64,000 bases of DNA from Trinickia dinghuensis (GCF_003367175.1 NZ_QRGA01000010.1:186001-250000); one strand, 5' to 3'. Shown: positions 17,989-27,332, counted from the stretch's first letter. Notes: a model not told the origin generated them from the letters alone. Translations and numbers: made by a program.

Positions 17989-18603
17989 TCAGTCGGACAG
18001 GATCGCAACGAGGCCGAGCACGATGAACAGTGCCCCGGCCAGCAGTTGACCGATACGCAGCACCTGCCCGCCGGGCCTGAGGCGGGTACGCAGTGGGTGG
18101 GCGAGCGCAATGCAGAATACGTCGGCCGCGGAAAATAGCAGGTTCGCGCCGGCACCGAGCAGGAAAAGCTGCCAACCGAGTCCGATCGACGAGTTCGGGT
18201 CGGTGAACTGCAGCAGAAACGAAAAATAGAACAGCGCGGATTTCGGGTTGGACGCTTCGATGAGAGCGCTTGATATCAGGACATTGTTCGGCACCTCGGC
18301 TAGTGCGTCCTGAGCGGTGTACCGCTCATAGATTCGCTGGACGCCGAGCCAGATCAGGTACGCGCCGCCGATCACCTTGAGGATGGAATAAAGCACAGGC
18401 GAAGTCTTCAGGATTGTCACCGCCCCTACGGCAACGATACAGATCTGGACGAATGCGCCGGCGTGGATACCAAGGGCAGACAAGAAACCGGCTCGCCGGC
18501 CGTGCTGAAGGGTCAACGATACGGTTTGCAGCAGCGCTGGTCCCGGGATGAAGCCAAAGCCGAGACAAGTCAACATGAACAGCGTGATTTGCTCGGGTGA
18601 CAT
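17989..18603 (-). CDS. LysE/RhtB-family amino-acid exporter
   Basis: This 204-residue, six-span inner-membrane protein carries the LysE family motifs GFGFIPGPALLQTVSLTLQH near the N-terminus and ASNPKSALFYFSFLLQF in the middle. The family exports amino acids or their analogues by proton antiport. The ATG at 18603 has GGAG upstream, and its first base is shared with the stop of the preceding broken radical-SAM frame (TGATG), indicating translational coupling. The substrate is unknown. Confidence 0.88.
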   Translation of the reverse strand: MSPEQITLFMLTCLGFGFIPGPALLQTVSLTLQHGRRAGFLSALGIHAGAFVQICIVAVGAVTILKTSPVLYSILKVIGGAYLIWLGVQRIYERYTAQDALAEVPNNVLISSALIEASNPKSALFYFSFLLQFTDPNSSIGLGWQLFLLGAGANLLFSAADVFCIALAHPLRTRLRPGGQVLRIGQLLAGALFIVLGLVAILSD

Positions 18604-19407
18604 CAAAGGTCATCTCCGATCACGATGCCCAATTGACCGCATGCACTGCGCACGTGGTCGCGCGCGGCGACGTTCGAGCCAGGCTCAGGCGACAGCAATT
18701 CGATGTCGGCGCTGATGATTACATCGCGCCCCGCCGTTAAAAAGTCGATGTAGGTCTCGACGTTTTCCTTGAGCAAGGTATGCCTGCCGAATCGCCTCCC
18801 AGGCCTCGTCCGCAGGCAACTCGTTCTTCCACAGACTACCGTACCGGATCGAGCAGAACGAACAGGCATCGTCGCCGCTGAACTTGATGCAGCCGCGCCC
18901 GATCTCTACCGGTACTCCCTTGCGCACGCGGCGCCCCGTCAACTCGAGAATCCGGTGGCCCAGGCGCTTCGTGAAGTTCTCGGTGTAAATGGAAGTATGT
19001 GGCAAGGTTCTGTCGATCAATCCGACACGATGCTCCAGAATTTCGCGGCTCAACGCAGAGAAGCGATCGTTTCGGATCACGATCGAAATCTGAGCGTCGA
19101 TAGATTTGATCGCCTTTGCTATACGGATTGCAGCTTCGTAATTTGCCGTGATTGCGCTGAGACAAACCGTGAGCGTTCGGGGAGCATGCTCGCGAATGGC
19201 AGCAAGAATCCGATCGAACGGGTGCACGACTCCGTCGATGTAGCGTCCCTCTAAGCCGGCCCGTGAGTCGATGTAAGACGCGAGCGACAGGATGACGGCG
19301 TTCGGCGCGTCTCGGCGAGTGATGAGGATTGCGTCGGCATGAGCGACTACTTCGTCTATCACCGCCTTCAGATCCGCGCAAGCGGCTGAAAAGCAAATGG
19401 TACGCAT
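18603..19407 (-). pseudogene. Decayed YefM / B12-radical-SAM chimera
   Basis: The frame starting at 19407 (SD GAGGGA) opens MRTICFSAACADLKAVIDEV and ILITRRDAPNAVILSLASY, which is the N-terminal half of a YefM/Phd antitoxin. From about residue 52 it changes into the end of a B12-binding domain and then a radical-SAM cluster motif, GRGCIKFSGDDACSFC. Near 18790 coding similarity moves to another frame (ENVETYIDFLTAGRDV to IGDDL), which stops at 18603 overlapping the lysE start. The parts look like an in-frame deletion fusion followed by a frameshift. The original radical-SAM protein would have been much longer. Residual expression of the 240-residue product cannot be excluded. Confidence 0.65.
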
Positions 19408-19625
19408 CGGATGGTCCCTCGACGTTCGTTCGGAGCTACTAATACAAGTAGCCGCCCCCTTTTGTACGGTGTCATCACAAATTCAGACCGATTCACCCCA
19501 ACCCCCTTTCCAACGCCCGGATTTACGACAAAATTCCCGCTCATTGCGCCACTTTAGGGACCGAACGCCACTTCGACGGTACCCTTGCCTCTCATGGCGC
19601 GATGCGCCGGCACTCAGGCAGGACG

Positions 19626-20159
19626 ATGAAGCTATTGACGGCATTCAAACGACACTTGTTCATGAGCCTCGGCAACGCGATGCCGACCTACGGCCCCTTC
19701 AATCGCATGCGGCCGACCCTGTACCGCAGGGCCGGCATGGTCATTGGTAAAGACGTGACGATCATCGGGCCGTTGAGCGTCGAGTTGAGCTTGAACGAAG
19801 AGACGATTCGCGGTATTTCGATCGGCGATCGCGCGTACCTGAACGCCGATACGCGGCTCGCTTGCCGCAACAGCAGGATCTCGATCGGCGCGGACGTTCA
19901 GATCGGCCCGCGCGTGTCGTTCGAGACGGCGACGCACGGCGTCGTATTCGCCCCGAACGTCGGCCGCGGGCTCGACCATCATGAAATTTGCGTGGAAGAC
20001 AAGGTTTGGATCGGCGCGGGCGCCACGATCTTGCCTGGCGTGACGATTCACGAAGCCGCCGTCGTGGCGGCAGGGGCCGTCGTCACGAAGAACGTGCCCG
20101 CCTATACGCTCGTGGGCGGTGTGCCCGCGCGCAAGATCAAAGACATCGAACGAACGTAG
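19626..20159 (+). CDS. Hexapeptide-repeat (left-handed beta-helix) acyltransferase
   Basis: The 177-residue protein has isoleucine-patch repeats (ISIGADVQIGPRV, VWIGAGATILPGVTI) and the ending AYTLVGGVPARKIKDI, typical of WcaF/CysE/NodL-type O-acetyltransferases that work as trimers with acetyl-CoA. The active-site His lies in FETATHGV. ATG 19626 is preceded by AGGA; an in-frame ATG 24 bp earlier lacks an SD. It may acetylate the EPS, but it lies outside the two EPS units, so this is an inference. Confidence 0.85.
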   Translation: MKLLTAFKRHLFMSLGNAMPTYGPFNRMRPTLYRRAGMVIGKDVTIIGPLSVELSLNEETIRGISIGDRAYLNADTRLACRNSRISIGADVQIGPRVSFETATHGVVFAPNVGRGLDHHEICVEDKVWIGAGATILPGVTIHEAAVVAAGAVVTKNVPAYTLVGGVPARKIKDIERT

Positions 20160-20245
20160 TCATTCAGTCACGCGGCCGCTGGGCCACCTGGCCATTCGCT
20201 GGCGAAATACGGGGACAACAAAAAAATGAAGCAGCAACCGAGGGC

Positions 20246-22006
20246 ATGAAGCGCACTTTGCGCGGCAAATTGAAGTGGACCGGCGCAGCATTGGCCGTGA
20301 TCAGCGCCACCGCCGCGGCGCAGTCGTATCGGGACGTGGCCCCTACCCCACCGCCGGCGCCGAGCCGGCCGACCTCCCCGCCCCCGCCACCCGAACCGTC
20401 GAGCGGCTCGCAGCAAGTTGCCGTGGCGGATTTGCGCGGGATCGTCTTCGTGAAGGACGATGGGAAAGTGGTCGTGCGTTCGCAGGGCTTGCCGAAGGGG
20501 AAGCAAGTTGCAGCCGTCAATCTACCGCCGCTCGACGACGCGTTTCTCGCCGGCTTCGATAAAGACATCGGCCATCGTTTGACGTTCGCCCGGCTAGCTG
20601 AAATACGCCGCTCCGTGATCGAGCGATTTCGTACCGAGGGCGAACCGCTCGTCGATGTCTACGTGCCGGAGCAGGACGTGAGCGACGGCGTCGTTCACAT
20701 CGCCGTCACCGAGTTTCATTTGGGCAAGGTGACCGCGCGCGGCAACCGCTACTTCTCCGAGGCGCAGCTCGTGCGCGAGATGCCACTGAAGAGCGGCGGC
20801 GCGATTAGAGAATCGGACGTGTCGACAGGACTCGCGTTGCTGAACGCGAATCCGTATCGGAGCGTCGATGTCGTGTATTCGCCTGGGCAGAGCACGAACT
20901 CGACGGATGTGGTCCTGCAGACGCAGGATCGGCTGCCGCTCCGTGTCAACGCCGGGTATGACAACGCCGGCGTGCAATCGTTGGGACGGGATCGCTTTTT
21001 CGCGGGCATCGACTACGGCAATCTGTTCGGCCTCGATCAAGAGATCTCCTATCAGTACACGGCCAGCAACGATCTGTTCAGCGGCAACCCGCCGAACGAG
21101 GGGCGCCCGGATCGGCCGCGGTTTCAGGCGCATTCGTTCAGCTATTCGGCGCCGCTGCCGTGGTTCGATCGTGTCGAGTTCTTTGGTCTCTACGCGCAGA
21201 GCACGCCGCGGACGGGGGACAGCATCTTTAATCAAACCGGGATTTCTTCGCAGTTCAGCTTCCGCTATGACCGGCATCTTCCGTTCGTCGACGGCTGGAA
21301 ACAGCAGGTGCAGTTCGGCTATGACTTCAAGCGATCGAACAACGACTTGGAGTTCGGCGGCGAGCAGGTCTTCACCGCGAATACGCACGTGCATCAGTTT
21401 CTCGTGACTTACGACGCGAGCAAGAGCGACGCACTCGGGCAAACGCATGCGAACGTCGCGCTTTTCGGAAGCCCGGGGCATTTCGACGGCGATAACACCG
21501 ACAGTGAGTTTCAACTGACTCGCAGTGGTGCTACGGCGCGCTATACGTATTTGCAGTTGCTTGCGGAACGCAGTTTGACGATCGGCGCCGGATTCATGCT
21601 GTCGACGCGCGGGCAATTCCAATGGACGCCCAATACGTTGCTGCCGAGCGAGGAAATGGGGCTGGGCGGAGACGATACATTGCGTGGGTATGAGCCGTAC
21701 AGCGTGCAAGGCGACCGTGGCTGGAACCTGCAGACGGAAGTGCGCACGCCCGCGTTCGCGTTCTTCGGCGATAACGGGCCCGCGTTTCAGCCGTTTGCGT
21801 TCGTCGATGCGGGGCACGTTTGGAACAAGATCGATCAGCCCGCCGAGGTGCAGGCTGGGATGCTGTCGAGTGTCGGTGTGGGGGTGAGGTTTCAGTGGTC
21901 GCGGTTCGTCAATGCGCGATTGACTTATGGGCAACCGCTAAGAGCCGTGGTGCCGGGTGGGTCGAAGGCGCCCATGGCGCAGGTGCTCGTGGTGATCGGG
22001 AGTTGA
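20246..22006 (+). CDS. FhaC/ShlB-type two-partner-secretion outer-membrane transporter
   Basis: The 586-residue protein begins with a signal peptide (MKRTLRGKLKWTGAALAVIS, cleavage near AAAQS) and a proline-rich linker. A POTRA_2 domain follows (RLAEIRRSVIERFRTEGEPL; VTARGNRYFSE), then a ShlB-type beta-barrel with LGGDDTLRGYEPYSVQGDRG, the conserved VRGY-like lid motif. TpsB proteins secrete a large TpsA exoprotein across the outer membrane. No TpsA gene is present in the window, so the partner is unlinked or the protein has another cargo. The ATG has GAGGG only two bases away; a 7-codon frame (20226-20249) overlaps it as ATGA and could couple translation. Confidence 0.87.
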   Translation: MKRTLRGKLKWTGAALAVISATAAAQSYRDVAPTPPPAPSRPTSPPPPPEPSSGSQQVAVADLRGIVFVKDDGKVVVRSQGLPKGKQVAAVNLPPLDDAFLAGFDKDIGHRLTFARLAEIRRSVIERFRTEGEPLVDVYVPEQDVSDGVVHIAVTEFHLGKVTARGNRYFSEAQLVREMPLKSGGAIRESDVSTGLALLNANPYRSVDVVYSPGQSTNSTDVVLQTQDRLPLRVNAGYDNAGVQSLGRDRFFAGIDYGNLFGLDQEISYQYTASNDLFSGNPPNEGRPDRPRFQAHSFSYSAPLPWFDRVEFFGLYAQSTPRTGDSIFNQTGISSQFSFRYDRHLPFVDGWKQQVQFGYDFKRSNNDLEFGGEQVFTANTHVHQFLVTYDASKSDALGQTHANVALFGSPGHFDGDNTDSEFQLTRSGATARYTYLQLLAERSLTIGAGFMLSTRGQFQWTPNTLLPSEEMGLGGDDTLRGYEPYSVQGDRGWNLQTEVRTPAFAFFGDNGPAFQPFAFVDAGHVWNKIDQPAEVQAGMLSSVGVGVRFQWSRFVNARLTYGQPLRAVVPGGSKAPMAQVLVVIGS

Positions 22007-22080
22007 TGGGTTTCCAACGCGCGATTTCGCCCGGGTTTCGCTCTAGCTGCTCGCCTCCGCGAAATTTATGTCGACAGCCG

Positions 22081-22108
22081 TTGACAGCCGCGCCGGACTG
22101 GCTACAAT
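22081..22108 (+). promoter_or_regulatory. Sigma-70 promoter of tRNA-Leu
   Basis: TTGACA (22081-22086) and TACAAT (22103-22108) are separated by 16 bp, with the tRNA beginning 22 bp after the -10 box. This is a near-consensus promoter. Confidence 0.85.
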
Positions 22109-22130
22109 AGCGCCTTCGCTTCAGAAGCGA

Positions 22131-22217
22131 GCCCAGGTGGCGGAATTGGTAGACGCACTAGGTTCAGGTCCTAGCGGTGGCAACATCGTGGAGGTTCGAG
22201 TCCTCTCCTGGGCACCA
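22131..22217 (+). tRNA. tRNA-Leu, anticodon CAG
   Basis: This 87-nt class II tRNA has a long variable arm. The acceptor stem GCCCAGG pairs with CCTGGGC, followed by A and an encoded CCA. The D-loop contains TTGGTAGACGC, the T-loop GGTTCGAGTCC, and the anticodon loop TTCAGGT carries CAG at 22165-22167. It has its own promoter and terminator. It lies immediately before the injection-system island. Confidence 0.97.
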
Positions 22218-22225
22218 AATTGAAA

Positions 22226-22256
22226 AGCCAGCGAATTCGTTCGCTGGCTTTTTTCA
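22226..22256 (+). terminator. Rho-independent terminator of tRNA-Leu
   Basis: A 10-bp stem AGCCAGCGAA / TTCGCTGGCT with a TTCG tetraloop is followed by TTTTTT. It begins 8 bases after the tRNA CCA. Confidence 0.93.
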
Positions 22257-22641
22257 TTTTTCCGCTCAGGAAATGCCCCCTTTAATGCTCGCCAACTATA
22301 CGAACGTCATCGTCGCGGCCTATCCGCAGCCGAGCCACCACGATCAAGCGAGTAATTATTTACGATTGCCGACAATCATACGAGCCACTCCTGGGGCCAC
22401 GATATCCCGCATGATTTCCGAATCGCGATTCATTTCCAGACGTCATTCGAAAACGACGAGCGGACGCTCGCCGCATTTGTCGATCACACAAGACGAATGA
22501 GTGATAAATCTTCAACGGTAGCATCGGGCATTAAAATTTACATATTATCGAATAAATTAACACCATCACTCGATATCGCTCACCGCTACCGATCATGCCA
22601 ACAAAATTCGACGGCACCAGAATTTAATCTCACGATAAAGC
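22257..22641. other. Gene-free AT-rich interval between tRNA-Leu and fibre gene
   Basis: No plausible coding frame or RNA was recognised here. Base composition falls from GC-rich to AT-rich toward 22640, marking the left edge of the injection-system island. No repeat of the tRNA 3' end and no integrase remnant were seen. Confidence 0.6.
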
Positions 22642-24306
22642 TCATTCAAAATCAACGCAATATACATATATAAAAAATGCTCCATCAACGTTAGCCCCAA
22701 CATGATGGCTAGCGATATGTACATAATTCCCTTTTGCCACAGGAACCGAAAGCATCGCAACACTCGGCGCCCCGCTAGCTGGACTATATGATGCTTGCGA
22801 GGCAGATGCATTTAAATCCGCCAATATAGCCTCAACAGCGTTCTTTATCTTAACATTAATGAAAACCACAAACCATTGATTCGCACCAACATCTATAGAA
22901 TGAAGATTATCGGTAGTAATCATCAAAACACAATTATTCTTAGCACAATACGGGTCCGAATCAATATATGCTCCTTTACTCCCAATTGCAGCTTTGTCGA
23001 TTTGGCTGCAATTCCAGGATCCGCCCGAGGAAATCGTCCCGCCGATCACCTTCAAATCACCGTATACCGTGGCGATTGCCGGCGTCGTGCCGGTACCAAC
23101 GGTGAGGTCCGAGATCACCGCTGTGGCACCGTTAACCGTCAGTGCAGTGCTCGACACTAGAGTGCCGCCACCTACAACAAGTGTGTCCGAGGTGGCGCCA
23201 CTGGTAATACTCGCCCCTGCACTGGCCGCTAGGGCTCCGGTAATAGTTGTACTGCCATTTAGCGAACTAAAGCCATTGATCGTCAACACAGTTCCCGACG
23301 TTAAAGCCCCATCTCCGACGACAAGAGTGTCCGTCGTGCCTCCACTGGTGACGTTCAGTCCTCCATCGGCGAACAGCAATCCATCGATTGTGGCCTGCTT
23401 GGTAACCGTTAGCGCATCATTTATCGTGACTAGACCATCGAGCGCACTGTCGCCATGGACCGTCAATGCAGATCCCGACGTTAAAGCCCCGCCCCCCACG
23501 ACGAGGGTGTTCGTCGTGGCCCCGTCGGTCACGTTCAGTCCCCCGCTGGCGTACAGCAATCCATCGACCGTAGCTTTCTCTGCAACGGTAAGATCTTTCA
23601 CCGCCAATTGATCGACGTTCATGGAGCCGTCGGCCAACACATCGCCTTCAAGGGAGATATAAGGTGCGGTAATCTCGAGCACCGGAGAATTACCGACCGA
23701 ATACCCGCGCGCCGCGATCGAGATCAACGTCGGGTCCGACGGGGATAATAACGGCAGAACGGCGGGGATCTCCAGTGGAAATTCTATCGAACCAAGAATT
23801 GCCCCCGCATGCTGACGCATTCCTTGACGGCCCCACCCACGGTCGATGGTGATTTTTCCATTTCTAACAGACATCGATGCTAATAAAACCTCCCCCTCCA
23901 TGAGCGGCAGAGCAGTCCACTCCACAATCGGCCGTTCAACGACTCGCTTCGAGATCTCTCCGATTGAATTATGCAATTCATTTGAGTCATTATATTTTAT
24001 TATGATTGCGTATTTCTTCTCACTCTCGATATCCGAGATACCGACTGACGCTCCTTCCGCGAGCACTATCAGTTGCCCATCGCTATCGATCGCCCGCCCC
24101 GGAGAGACAAATGCCTTAGCCTGAGGCAGCAAAACATCAGAATCAACCGTAACGGTCAGCCCTTCAACGATCCCAGGCGCAAATACGCCGCTATTCAACA
24201 GTTCCCGCGCACGTCTATGGTAGTTTTGCTCGGCTTGAAAATCGTCCGTGCACAAGTACTCGCCGCCAAAATACCGGACTCTCGTAGGGGTATATCCGCT
24301 TTCCAT
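22642..24306 (-). CDS. eCIS tail fibre with 60-residue repeats (Afp13-like position)
   Basis: In this 554-residue protein, residues 1-80 form an attachment module (RVRYFGGEYLCTDDFQAEQN, then PGIVEGLTV, GRAIDSDG) shared with the protein at 27385. Residues about 239-298 and 299-358 are two copies of a beta-rich 60-residue repeat (TNTLVVGGGALTSGSALTV and TDTLVVGDGALTSGTVLTI), and a shortened third copy runs to about 397. From about 430 a different, AT-rich domain forms the tip, with four cysteines. This architecture fits a trimeric fibre that binds target cells. It is the last eCIS gene. The tip looks like an exchanged receptor-binding domain. Confidence 0.75.
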   Translation of the reverse strand: MESGYTPTRVRYFGGEYLCTDDFQAEQNYHRRARELLNSGVFAPGIVEGLTVTVDSDVLLPQAKAFVSPGRAIDSDGQLIVLAEGASVGISDIESEKKYAIIIKYNDSNELHNSIGEISKRVVERPIVEWTALPLMEGEVLLASMSVRNGKITIDRGWGRQGMRQHAGAILGSIEFPLEIPAVLPLLSPSDPTLISIAARGYSVGNSPVLEITAPYISLEGDVLADGSMNVDQLAVKDLTVAEKATVDGLLYASGGLNVTDGATTNTLVVGGGALTSGSALTVHGDSALDGLVTINDALTVTKQATIDGLLFADGGLNVTSGGTTDTLVVGDGALTSGTVLTINGFSSLNGSTTITGALAASAGASITSGATSDTLVVGGGTLVSSTALTVNGATAVISDLTVGTGTTPAIATVYGDLKVIGGTISSGGSWNCSQIDKAAIGSKGAYIDSDPYCAKNNCVLMITTDNLHSIDVGANQWFVVFINVKIKNAVEAILADLNASASQASYSPASGAPSVAMLSVPVAKGNYVHIASHHVGANVDGAFFIYVYCVDFE

Positions 24307-24518
24307 TCTTGTCTCCGAGGTCGTCGATCCGTTTATCTCGTAGCCGTTAGCGTATCTCGGTGCTAGCTGCGTGTGCTCGCTAATTCATCGCTCCCCGCGA
24401 TATCGGCTGGGTCGCAACTGTCTTCCCCCTAGTTTTTGGGAAATACGAGGCCTTTTGAACAAGTTTGATTGGGGCGATACCCCGTGTATGGATCGTCTAC
24501 GGTCTCACGACCACGGGA

Positions 24519-25034
24519 TCAAAGATCGTCACGCACGAGGCGATATCGCTCGTATCGAACACCATCGCTCTCGTCATACCCGATCCATCGCATTCCGAGC
24601 TTTTGCGCCACCCGCAGCGAAGCGTGGTTTTCCGAAGCAATATCGGCGATGACACGGGGCAGTCGCACTGTATCGAAAGCGTGGGCCATCAGAGCGCGCG
24701 CTGCTTCGCTCGCTATGCCCTTCCCCCAAGCCGATCGAACGAGCCGCCACCCGATTTCGACGTCCGGCCCGACGCCGTGATCGGGTATCAACAGCACCCA
24801 GCCGATGAAATGCTCGGGCGCGCTGCGCTCGCGTATCGTCCAGTAGCCCAAGCCCGCGGGATATGGCCGCGTAATGCGGTGCTCGACGAATTGCCGATGA
24901 GCAATCGGGTCGCGCCAAGGTCCGGCAACATAGCGGGTGACCTCGGGATCACGGTCCATTTCCAAGCACGGCTCGAGATCGTCGAGCGTGCGCTCACGGA
25001 TCAGCAAACGGGGGGTGTCCAACGGAGGGAGCAT
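24519..25034 (-). CDS. GNAT acetyltransferase (RimJ/RimL-like) inside eCIS cluster
   Basis: The protein has 171 residues from ATG 25034 (MLPPLDTPRLLIRERTLDDL). It shows the GNAT_3 layout: EIGWRLVRSAWGKGIASEAA is the acetyl-CoA loop, and SLRVAQKLGMRWIG is the C-terminal motif. ATG 25070 is an alternative start; neither has a strong SD. It lies between the fibre and the AAA+ ATPase, where Afp/PVC loci carry their tape measure. It may be an insertion, an accessory modifier or a cargo enzyme; the sequence does not decide. Its GC content is higher than that of the fibre. Confidence 0.85.
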   Translation of the reverse strand: MLPPLDTPRLLIRERTLDDLEPCLEMDRDPEVTRYVAGPWRDPIAHRQFVEHRITRPYPAGLGYWTIRERSAPEHFIGWVLLIPDHGVGPDVEIGWRLVRSAWGKGIASEAARALMAHAFDTVRLPRVIADIASENHASLRVAQKLGMRWIGYDESDGVRYERYRLVRDDL

Positions 25035-25208
25035 GAGTGGCGCTGCCGCAATAGCTCTTGACCTGCCCATTATGCCCCGGCGGCAGCCGAAATCCGGCCC
25101 ACGCGGGCTGAGCCATCGAGGCAATGGAATCCGCCCGCTTTAGGCTCGCCGGCCGCGACTGCCACGTTGCCGATTGGGTTTCAAGCGACGACACGGCGCT
25201 TAGGGCGA

Positions 25209-27332
25209 TCACCCGAATTCACCTTCGGTAACGAGCTTGCCGAGCTTTCCATACTCGAGCTCGATCGAACGCGCGATGTGATGCATCGATACCGCCCCGC
25301 CCTCGGCGGCCGCCCGAAATGCCGCACTCAATGCAACGGTCTGAATACTGCCCCCCGCCAACACCGCCTTTTCCGCAAGCCGGTCGAAGTCGATATCGTT
25401 CGCAAGCGGCGTCGGCGGCGGGAAGGCGTTGAGCCACAGCGCTTTGCGCTCGGCCGGCGCGGGAAACGGAAACTCAACGAAGAACCGAGTCCGCCGGTAC
25501 ATCGCCAAGTCGATATTGCCGCGCAGGTTCGTGGCCAGAATGACGGGGCCGGGATAGGTCTCCAGCCTTTGCAGCATGTAACCGACTTGCACGTTGAGAA
25601 AGCGATCGGCTGTGTCGCCACCCCCACCTCCTCCGCCGTTTCGCTTCTGAAAAAGACTCTCCGCTTCGTCAAAGAACAGGATGTAGCCCGCATCGTTGGC
25701 CCTGTCGAACAATCGCGCCAGCTGCTTTTCGGTCTCGCCGATATATTTGTTGAACAGCTTGGCGAGGTCTACCCGATAAAGGCTACGGCGGGCCCCGTTT
25801 GCGACCGCCATCGCCGCCATCGTCTTGCCCGTTCCCGGTGGGCCGTAAAAGAGCGCGGAGAGGTTGCGAGTGCCTGCATATTTGTCGCCGAATCCCCACT
25901 CCTCAACAACTCGATGGCGGTACTTGATATGGTTCATCAACTCGTCGAGTACTTCACGCGTCCGGCTGGGCACGACGAGATCGTCCATCCGATATGACCA
26001 CCGAAGAACCGTCGCCACGCCCGGCTGCTCGGCCTCGGCCTCCTCGCGGCATGCCTCGATTATGATGTCCGTTGTCGCGCCCGGCGTTTCGCTCAGCATC
26101 CGTGCCGACGATGCATCCCTTACGACATTCGCGATTTGCCCTTCCGAAAAACTAAAGTCATTCGCCAGTTGATTCAGCACCTCCTCGCCGAGTTGCAGCT
26201 CAAAGCGAGCGGCATGTTTCAGCCACGCTTGCCGACGCAAGTCCGCGCCGGGCGCCTCGATGCGTATCCGAAACGACATCACATCGGGAAGATCGAGGCG
26301 TAGAGGTGCCGTACCTGGATGGCCCGGAGCAGCATTCACGACAAGCAGGTACCGATGCGCCTCCAAGATCGTATGCAGTACCGTTTCAACGATGTCGTCG
26401 CGCACGTCGCCTTCGAACTTCTCCCCTCTCAACACGTCGATGTTCGCCAATGCAAGCACTTGATTGCATAGCAGCGCGTCGCGGCAAAGCAGGCGCAGGC
26501 TGGCGACAAGTGTCGAGCGCCGTGCATCCGCTCTTTCATAAGTGCGCCGAAGCAGCCTTGCGTCGAGCTTCGCAACCGTGTAGCCGAGTTGACCGAATGT
26601 CGCGGCGCCCAGACTGTCGAGCAGCACCGCATCGCTGCCTTGCAAGTACAGCACGACTCTCGCGGGCGAGGTCTGAATCGCGCCGCATACGTCGATGAAA
26701 CGCATCAACTGGCGCTTGGTGCGCTCATCGATCAGGTGGTCGCGTAGGTCGCAATCCTCGACGATGTCCGGCAGCGTCACGTCGTCCATCGTCGCCTGGG
26801 GTGCGGCGATCGCCATGAGGTAGGGAACTAGCGGCGGGCTCAGACGGTAGCTGCCCGCCATCGCCGCAAGATTGAGCTGCGACGTGTCGATAAGGAAGTT
26901 GCTCAGCAACGGAGCGTCGGGCAGGAACCGGGATTGAATGTCGCCTAGAAGCGAACGCGCGGCTCTCAGCGAGACGCGCGGTTGCGCTTGCTCCGCCGAA
27001 GCAGTTCGCGTTGGCTCGGGCGAGTTTTCGTCGTCTCCCGCAAACAGAGACTCTACCCGCTGGCGATAGACGTCGTCGGACTCAACGATCAGAGCCAGCC
27101 ACAGCAATTGTTGATCAAGCGCCGACAAGCGGAAGACCACCGCGACATGGATCCACGATAGAAAAATCCCGGCCTGAAGCGTCTCGGTCATTCGAGCGAC
27201 GATCTGCCGCCACGCTCGGGATGCGCGCTCGTCGTGCACGCTCCCGCATTCGAGCACGAGGTCGATGAAGTCCCGGCCCTCCTCGAGCAGGGCTGCGTTG
27301 TCGGGGTAGGGTCTTGCGGCTGTGTCGGTCAT
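25209..27332 (-). CDS. eCIS AAA+ ATPase (Afp15-like)
   Basis: In this 707-residue protein the N-terminal 400 residues resemble the inactive or winged portion of Afp15/Pvc15 ATPases. The C-terminal AAA+ module has Walker A GPPGTGKT at about residue 496, Walker B ILFFDEAESLF at about 551, a Gly-rich loop (seven glycines) after it, sensor-1 ILATNL, and an arginine-finger region MYRRTRFFVEF. Afp15-type ATPases are needed for assembly or cargo loading of eCIS. ATG 27332 (MTDTAARPYPD) is chosen over an upstream Cys-rich extension that lacks conservation-like sequence. It lies 52 bp after the adaptor gene. Confidence 0.9.
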   Translation of the reverse strand: MTDTAARPYPDNAALLEEGRDFIDLVLECGSVHDERASRAWRQIVARMTETLQAGIFLSWIHVAVVFRLSALDQQLLWLALIVESDDVYRQRVESLFAGDDENSPEPTRTASAEQAQPRVSLRAARSLLGDIQSRFLPDAPLLSNFLIDTSQLNLAAMAGSYRLSPPLVPYLMAIAAPQATMDDVTLPDIVEDCDLRDHLIDERTKRQLMRFIDVCGAIQTSPARVVLYLQGSDAVLLDSLGAATFGQLGYTVAKLDARLLRRTYERADARRSTLVASLRLLCRDALLCNQVLALANIDVLRGEKFEGDVRDDIVETVLHTILEAHRYLLVVNAAPGHPGTAPLRLDLPDVMSFRIRIEAPGADLRRQAWLKHAARFELQLGEEVLNQLANDFSFSEGQIANVVRDASSARMLSETPGATTDIIIEACREEAEAEQPGVATVLRWSYRMDDLVVPSRTREVLDELMNHIKYRHRVVEEWGFGDKYAGTRNLSALFYGPPGTGKTMAAMAVANGARRSLYRVDLAKLFNKYIGETEKQLARLFDRANDAGYILFFDEAESLFQKRNGGGGGGGDTADRFLNVQVGYMLQRLETYPGPVILATNLRGNIDLAMYRRTRFFVEFPFPAPAERKALWLNAFPPPTPLANDIDFDRLAEKAVLAGGSIQTVALSAAFRAAAEGGAVSMHHIARSIELEYGKLGKLVTEGEFG

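Noticed and set aside
17748-18155. 135-residue minus-strand frame
   Set aside because: It overlaps lysE in another frame and is Cys/Pro/Arg-rich without a start signal.
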